Notes under the pieces: model-generated
What the model saw: the letters and a program-made list of their open reading frames with translations, nothing else
Told to the model about the DNA's origin: nothing
Database searches by the model: none
DNA from: an uncultured Collinsella sp.
GTDB lineage: Bacteria; Actinomycetota; Coriobacteriia; Coriobacteriales; Coriobacteriaceae
Direction: 5' to 3'
Assembly (NCBI GenBank): GCA_902489295.1
Contig: CABTZM010000059.1
Span: 1 to 10,191 of the forward strand
Length of the DNA stretch: 10,191 bases
In this document: in pieces, positions 6,276-10,191 of the stretch
Position numbering within the stretch: position 1 is the first letter of the stretch
Layout of the letters: each line of letters begins with the position of its first letter
Translations under genes and position numbers: made by a program

Positions 6276-7202
6276 CTACCCCCTCTTCTTCTTGGAAATC
6301 AGACGGACGATACCCACCAGCGTGGCGGAGATGATAAACAGGACCACACCCATGCCGAACAGCGCCGAGCGGTGCAGACCCGAGGAATAGCTCATGTCGA
6401 GCGCAATCTGGCTCGTGAGCGTCGAGATGGGGCTCGCAATGCTGTCGGGAATAACCGGGGCGTTACCTACGACCATGAGCACGGCCATGGTCTCGCCGAT
6501 GGCACGGCCCATACCCAGCACGATGGCATCAACGATACCCAGCTTCGCGGCAGGTAGCACGACCTTATAGATGGTCTGCCACTTTGTGGCGCCCATGGCA
6601 TACGATGCCTCGCGAATGCCCATGGGAATGGAATTGAGAGCATCGATGGTGAGCGTGGTGATGGTAGGGACGATCATGATGGCGAGCACAAACCACGCCG
6701 TCAGCGCACCAAAACCAAGGCCGCCGGTCAGTTGTGCGATAAACGGGCGGATGATGATCATGCCAAAGAAGCCGTAGATGATGGAGGGTATGCCCGCCAG
6801 CAGGTCAACGGCGGGGCTGATGAGCTTGCGCACGCGCTTGCTGGCAATCTCGACCAGGTAAACGGCCGTACCCACGCCCAGCGGCACGCCCATGGCGAGC
6901 GCACCGACGGTCACCAGACCCGAGCCGGCAAGCAGCGACAAGATGCCGTAGTGGCCCTCGGAAGGCGCCCACGTAAAGCTAAAGAAGTCAGCCAGACCGA
7001 TGTCAGTAAAGACGGGCAGCGCCGAGTACGTGGTAAAGACAAAAATCAGGATGACGGTAACGACCGCCAAGAACGCGCAGGCAAAGAAGATCCACTGCAG
7101 CGCCTTCTCCTTGATATAGGTACTGCGCGATACGAGCGCCAGCTCGCGCTTCTTGGGCGTCTGAACATTCTGCTCAGTCTGGGAGTTTTCCTGTGCTTCC
7201 AT
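6276..7202 (-). CDS. pstC: phosphate ABC transporter permease PstC
   Basis: Predicted 308-residue integral membrane permease, partner of PstA. About six membrane segments are visible (roughly 36-58, 86-118, 135-153, 166-186, 220-242 and 280-302). The EAA loop includes IREASYAMGATKWQ (196-209) and VVLPAA (214-219). MGRAIGETMAVLMVVGN (231-247) is the family's Arg/Glu-containing stretch. I chose the ATG at 7202 because AAGGGGAG (7211-7218) lies 8 bases upstream; a GTG at 7211 would sit against that ribosome site and add only three residues. The start is one base after the pstS stop, so the genes are tightly coupled. The hydrophilic N-terminus is rich in Gln, Glu and Lys and has no recognised role. 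Confidence 0.96.
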   Translation of the reverse strand: MEAQENSQTEQNVQTPKKRELALVSRSTYIKEKALQWIFFACAFLAVVTVILIFVFTTYSALPVFTDIGLADFFSFTWAPSEGHYGILSLLAGSGLVTVGALAMGVPLGVGTAVYLVEIASKRVRKLISPAVDLLAGIPSIIYGFFGMIIIRPFIAQLTGGLGFGALTAWFVLAIMIVPTITTLTIDALNSIPMGIREASYAMGATKWQTIYKVVLPAAKLGIVDAIVLGMGRAIGETMAVLMVVGNAPVIPDSIASPISTLTSQIALDMSYSSGLHRSALFGMGVVLFIISATLVGIVRLISKKKRG

Positions 7203-7203
7203 G

Positions 7204-8040
7204 CTACTCACTCCCCTTCTCGTCGTTGGTGACGGGAATAAAGCCCGCCTCGCGAATCTGCTTGTCCATCTTTTCGGACGTCACATAGTCGATGTAATCC
7301 TGCGCCTGCTGCGAAGGCACACCCTTCACAAAGAAGTAAAGGTCACGCGAGATGGGATAGCCGCCACTCGCGACCGTCTTCTCGGACGCCTCAACATGAT
7401 TGACCGAGACGGCCTTGACCGAGGTCTTGGCGTTGAGGCTATCGACGAAGCCCAGCGAAATGTAGCCGATGGCCCCACGCGAACGAGATACCACGTCGCG
7501 CACCTGGCCCGTACCCGAAAGAACAGCCGAGCGGCGATCGAACGGCGTGCCATCCATCACGATGGTACGGAAGGCCTCGCGCGTACCGGACGCCTCGTCT
7601 CGGTTGATGACCTGAATCCTCAGGTCCTCGCCACCGACCTCTTTCCAGTTGGTGATCTTGCCGGCGTAGATATCGCGGAGCTGCTCGGTCGAGAGGTTAT
7701 CGACGGGGTTGTCGTCGTTCACGATGACCGCAATACCGTCGTGGGCAATGACGATGGGAGTCAGGCCCAGATCCTGTTCGTCGGCATTGAGTCCACGGGA
7801 GGAGCTGGCGATATCGGCCGTGCCGGCGCTGACAGCCTCGATGCCAGCGGAAGAACCCAAACCGGAAACGAGCACGTCGATGCCGGTCTCCTCCTTAAAA
7901 CCCTCGGCCGCAATCTCGGCGATAGGAAGGCAGGTCGTGGAGCCGGCGACGGTAATGGAAGAGGTAGAAGATCCCGAAGAACAGGCGCACAGCGTAAGCG
8001 TAAGCACAGCGGCGCTCAGGACCGATACGATCTTTCTCAT
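7204..8040 (-). CDS. pstS: phosphate-binding lipoprotein PstS
   Basis: Predicted 278-residue extracellular phosphate receptor, a periplasmic-binding-protein type II fold tethered to the outer face of the membrane. The N-terminus is a lipoprotein signal: basic MRK, hydrophobic core, and lipobox LCAC (17-20) giving acylated Cys20, then a Ser/Gly-rich linker. Phosphate-site loops are AGSTTCLPI (32-40), GSSAGIEAV (62-70), ASSSRGL (78-84) and NRDEASGTREAF (146-157). YAGKITNWKEVGG (125-137) is also typical. The ATG overlaps the pgeF stop by 4 bases (ATGA at 8037-8040). I see no convincing ribosome site just upstream, which points to translation coupled to pgeF. It is the first gene of the pst block. 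Confidence 0.96.
   Translation of the reverse strand: MRKIVSVLSAAVLTLTLCACSSGSSTSSITVAGSTTCLPIAEIAAEGFKEETGIDVLVSGLGSSAGIEAVSAGTADIASSSRGLNADEQDLGLTPIVIAHDGIAVIVNDDNPVDNLSTEQLRDIYAGKITNWKEVGGEDLRIQVINRDEASGTREAFRTIVMDGTPFDRRSAVLSGTGQVRDVVSRSRGAIGYISLGFVDSLNAKTSVKAVSVNHVEASEKTVASGGYPISRDLYFFVKGVPSQQAQDYIDYVTSEKMDKQIREAGFIPVTNDEKGSE
7211..7218 (-). promoter_or_regulatory. ribosome binding site of pstC
   Basis: AAGGGGAG inside the last codons of pstS, 8 bases before ATG 7202. It decides for this ATG over the GTG at 7211. Confidence 0.65.
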
Positions 8041-8837
8041 AGCATCACGCCGATCGCAGCATGGCGCCCACAGGTGCCGTTCTCGTTACGGTAGGAATAA
8101 AAGCGGTCGTTCTGACGCACGGTCGAAAGCTGGGTATCCACGATATTATCCGCGTCGACACCGACATCTACCAGCGCCTCGCGAATGGCAGCGGAAAGAT
8201 CAAGCATGCGAGAGGTATTCGCATCGATGCAAGAGAACTCGGCGGCAAAGCGATCCATGAGTTCCTGGGATACCTCATATTCGTCACCCAAGATATGGGG
8301 GCCGATATAGGCGGAAACGTCGCTCGCATCGCAACCGGCAGCATCGCAAAGCGCCTGGCACGCCTTGGCGGAAATACGTGCAATCGTGCCCTTCCAACCG
8401 GAGTGCACCACGGCAAATCCGCCGGGGGCCACCAGCACCACGGGAACGCAGTCGGCAAAGCAGAGCAGCACGGGCACGTTATGCGCCGTGCAGACGATGG
8501 CATCACAGCCCTCGGCAATCTGCTCGCGAACGTCCTCAAGGTCATCGGCGCCGTTCGAGGTCACCGCAACGATATGATCACCATGGACCTGATTGGGAAC
8601 GAGCAGGTTGTGCTCGCACTCGGCGGCACCCATAGCCTCGAGCGCACGACGACGATTTTCTTGAACAGCAAAGGGGTCATCGCCAACATGCGAGCCCAAG
8701 TTGAGTGAGGAGTACGCATCTTCGGAAACGCCACCGGCGCGCTCGGTGAAGGCAAAGCGAACATCGGATGTCGCGCCCTCCACCAACGTAACTCCATCAT
8801 GGTCGACACGCGAAACTTTGTCCGCACGTGCTGCCAT
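8037..8837 (-). CDS. pgeF: PgeF/YfiH/YlmD family multicopper-type protein
   Basis: Predicted 266-residue member of the YfiH/DUF152 (laccase-domain) family. Members have been described as purine-nucleoside-cleaving zinc enzymes, and the E. coli protein PgeF acts as a peptidoglycan-editing factor removing L-Ser-containing precursors; the role here is not determined. The catalytic triad is present: His85 in NQVHGD (83-87), Cys130 in FADCVPVVL (127-135) and His145 in VHSGWKG (144-150). IGPHI (178-182) and FYSYR (236-240) also fit. The start at 8837 follows AGGAGG (8845-8850) by 7 bases; an in-frame upstream ATG at 8858 would precede that site. It lies 210 bases after ftsZ, its usual ylmD position, yet its stop overlaps the pstS start. 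Because the ftsZ terminator intervenes, it probably heads the pgeF-pst unit. Confidence 0.94.
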   Translation of the reverse strand: MAARADKVSRVDHDGVTLVEGATSDVRFAFTERAGGVSEDAYSSLNLGSHVGDDPFAVQENRRRALEAMGAAECEHNLLVPNQVHGDHIVAVTSNGADDLEDVREQIAEGCDAIVCTAHNVPVLLCFADCVPVVLVAPGGFAVVHSGWKGTIARISAKACQALCDAAGCDASDVSAYIGPHILGDEYEVSQELMDRFAAEFSCIDANTSRMLDLSAAIREALVDVGVDADNIVDTQLSTVRQNDRFYSYRNENGTCGRHAAIGVML

Positions 8838-8844
8838 ACTAAAG

Positions 8845-8850
8845 CCTCCT
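8845..8850 (-). promoter_or_regulatory. ribosome binding site of pgeF
   Basis: AGGAGG, 7 bases before ATG 8837. It rejects the in-frame ATG at 8858 as the start. Confidence 0.8.
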
Positions 8851-8942
8851 AATAACACAAGTACCGCGGCATCGCCGCTACAGCCCGCGTTTATACGGCT
8901 GTCATACTTCTCTAAAAGGATACCTGCTGCGCTGGAGGCAAT

Positions 8943-8960
8943 CGTAAAGGGAACGTAAAG
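8943..8960 (-). promoter_or_regulatory. 11-bp direct repeat, candidate Pho-box-like operator
   Basis: On the minus strand CTTTACG occurs twice, exactly repeated with an 11-base start-to-start distance (8954-8960, then 8943-8949). It lies about 105 bases before pgeF and between the ftsZ terminator and the gene. PhoP boxes in known systems are direct repeats with about 11-bp spacing and TTTACA-like or TTCACC-like cores, so this is a plausible phosphate-responsive site for the pgeF-pst unit. A clear -10 is not certain; TATAAA at 8890-8895 and TATCCT at 8917-8922 are candidates. No PhoP/PhoR gene is in the window. Confidence 0.4.
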
Positions 8961-8992
8961 AGATTGGAGGTTCTAGTTTACAAAGTCGAAAT

Positions 8993-9021
8993 AAAAAGGG
9001 CGCGTCCATACGGACACGCCC
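8993..9021 (-). terminator. intrinsic terminator of ftsZ
   Basis: A 10-pair stem (8998-9007 with 9012-9021, one U-G pair in the minus-strand RNA) has a 4-base loop and is followed by a U run from A8993-A8997. It lies 26 bases after the ftsZ stop and separates ftsZ from pgeF. Confidence 0.9.
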
Positions 9022-9047
9022 CTGTGCACAACAATGCAAAGAACGAC

Positions 9048-10191
9048 TTAGAAGCTACCGCGCTTCAGGAAGTCGGGAAGCTCGAACTGATCGTTGCCGA
9101 AGTTAGGAAGCTCGGTGCCACCGACGTTGCGGGTCGGAGCGGCCTGAGCCGGGCTCGTGGCAGGAGCGGTGCGCTGCGGCTCAGCGGAGGCAGCGGCCTT
9201 GCTCTGAGACTGCTGAGCAGCAAAGAGCTCGTCCTGACGGTTGACGTTGGAGTCGGAGAAGCCCGTAGCGATGACGGTGATACGCACCTGATCGCCCAGG
9301 GACTCGTCGACAACGGTACCGAAGATGATGTTGGCCTCGGGGTCGACGGCGTTGGCGACAACGTCGGCGGCGTCGCTGATCTCCTGGATGCCCAGGTCCT
9401 TGGAACCGGCGATGGAGAGCAGCACGCGCGTGGCACCATCGATGGAGCTCTCGAGCAGCGGGCTGGAGATGGCCTGCTGGGCAGCGTCGACGGCACGGGT
9501 GTCCCCAGAAGAGGTACCGATACCCATCATGGCGGTACCGGCCTGCTTCATGATGGTCTTAACATCGGCGAAGTCCAGGTTGATGATACCGGGGACGGTG
9601 ATGAGGTCGGTGATGCCCTGGGTGCCCTGGGAAAGGACGCCATCGGCAATCGCGAAGGCCTCGAGCATGGTGGTCTTCTTCTCGGCGATGTCGAGCAGCT
9701 TATCGTTAGGGATGACGATCATGGTGTCGACGCAATCGGAGAGGGTCTTAATGCCCTCCTCGGCGCTCTTCTTGCGCTTGCGGCCCTCGAAGGTGAAGGG
9801 CTTGGTCACGACGGCGACGGTCAGCGCACCGACCTCGTTCATCGCGATATCGGCAACGATGGGAGCAGCGCCGGTACCGGTGCCACCGCCCTCGCCGCAG
9901 GTGATGAACACCATGTCGGCGCCAGCGAGCGCCTCGGCAATGTCGTCGCGGGACTCATCGGCAGCCTTGCGGCCAACCTCGGGGTTGGCGCCGGCGCCCA
10001 GGCCGCGGGTAAGGTCGGTGCCGATGTGCACCTTGATATCGGCATCAGAGATCGCGAGTGCCTGAGCATCGGTGTTGATGGCAACAAACTCGACGCCGCG
10101 GATGCCCTCTTCGATCATTCGATTGACCGCGTTGGTACCGCCGCCGCCGACGCCGACCACCTTAATGACGGCAAGGTAGTTGTTGATCTCT
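9048..10191 (-). CDS. ftsZ: cell division GTPase FtsZ (5' end outside window)
   Basis: Tubulin-like GTPase that forms the division ring. 380 residues are visible; the frame stays open to the window edge, so the start codon and probably only a few residues are missing, since the first visible residues EINNYLAVIKVVGVGG are the usual FtsZ N-terminus. Key parts, numbered from the first visible residue: the nucleotide loop VGGGGTN (14-20), the tubulin signature GGGTGTG (101-107) and the T7 synergy loop NLDFADV (204-210) that completes the neighbour's active site. A variable, Ala/Gln/Pro-rich linker (about 323-357) leads to the conserved C-terminal peptide FELPDFLKRG (369-378), the docking site for SepF and other partners. 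SepF is encoded in the same window. An internal GTG at 10158-10160 is not the start. Confidence 0.98.
   Translation of the reverse strand, partial: EINNYLAVIKVVGVGGGGTNAVNRMIEEGIRGVEFVAINTDAQALAISDADIKVHIGTDLTRGLGAGANPEVGRKAADESRDDIAEALAGADMVFITCGEGGGTGTGAAPIVADIAMNEVGALTVAVVTKPFTFEGRKRKKSAEEGIKTLSDCVDTMIVIPNDKLLDIAEKKTTMLEAFAIADGVLSQGTQGITDLITVPGIINLDFADVKTIMKQAGTAMMGIGTSSGDTRAVDAAQQAISSPLLESSIDGATRVLLSIAGSKDLGIQEISDAADVVANAVDPEANIIFGTVVDESLGDQVRITVIATGFSDSNVNRQDELFAAQQSQSKAAASAEPQRTAPATSPAQAAPTRNVGGTELPNFGNDQFELPDFLKRGSF

Noticed and set aside
7203..7211. GTG start for pstC at 7209-7211
   Set aside because: It lies within the ribosome-site region that serves ATG 7202 and adds only three residues.
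7201..8094. 297-codon plus-strand open frame opposite pstS
   Set aside because: Antisense to a clear PstS lipoprotein gene; no ribosome site or family motif.

Overview
The window (10,191 bp, GC-rich) looks like chromosomal DNA from a Coriobacteriia-type actinobacterium, most probably Collinsella or a close relative. This rests on gene content, gene order and GC-rich codon use, plus general familiarity with these proteins; no search was run. It is not a mobile or phage region. Almost everything is on the minus strand, so the biological reading order is right to left.

Reading order on the minus strand: the 3' part of ftsZ (9048-10191, start outside the window) ends in a strong intrinsic terminator (8993-9021). 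A new transcription unit then begins with pgeF (ylmD/yfiH). It runs by a 4-base stop/start overlap into pstS, and continues with pstC, pstA, pstB and phoU: the high-affinity phosphate ABC importer plus its PhoU regulator. A GC-rich hairpin (3532-3563) separates phoU from ylmE (PLP-binding YggS family), sepF, yggT (ylmG) and divIVA, which end at an intrinsic terminator (865-895). The set ftsZ, ylmD, ylmE, sepF(ylmF), ylmG, divIVA is the classical Gram-positive division cluster downstream of ftsZ. Here it is split between ylmD and ylmE by the pst-phoU block, and ylmH is absent.

On the plus strand at the left edge is a small nitroreductase-family gene (224-754) with its own terminator (802-839), convergent with divIVA. 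Its 5' half and upstream DNA use T-ending codons, while its 3' half uses C-ending codons like the rest of the window. The 140-207 stretch could encode a 21-residue hydrophobic peptide and also carries three helically spaced CTTTGGGT repeats.

I see no wholly new system. The points worth a second look are the fusion of phosphate uptake to the division cluster through pgeF, a candidate Pho-box-like 11-bp direct repeat upstream of pgeF, a yggT that seems to start at a non-AUG codon (ATC), a PhoU with altered metal-site motifs and an acidic tail, and the codon mosaic of the nitroreductase.
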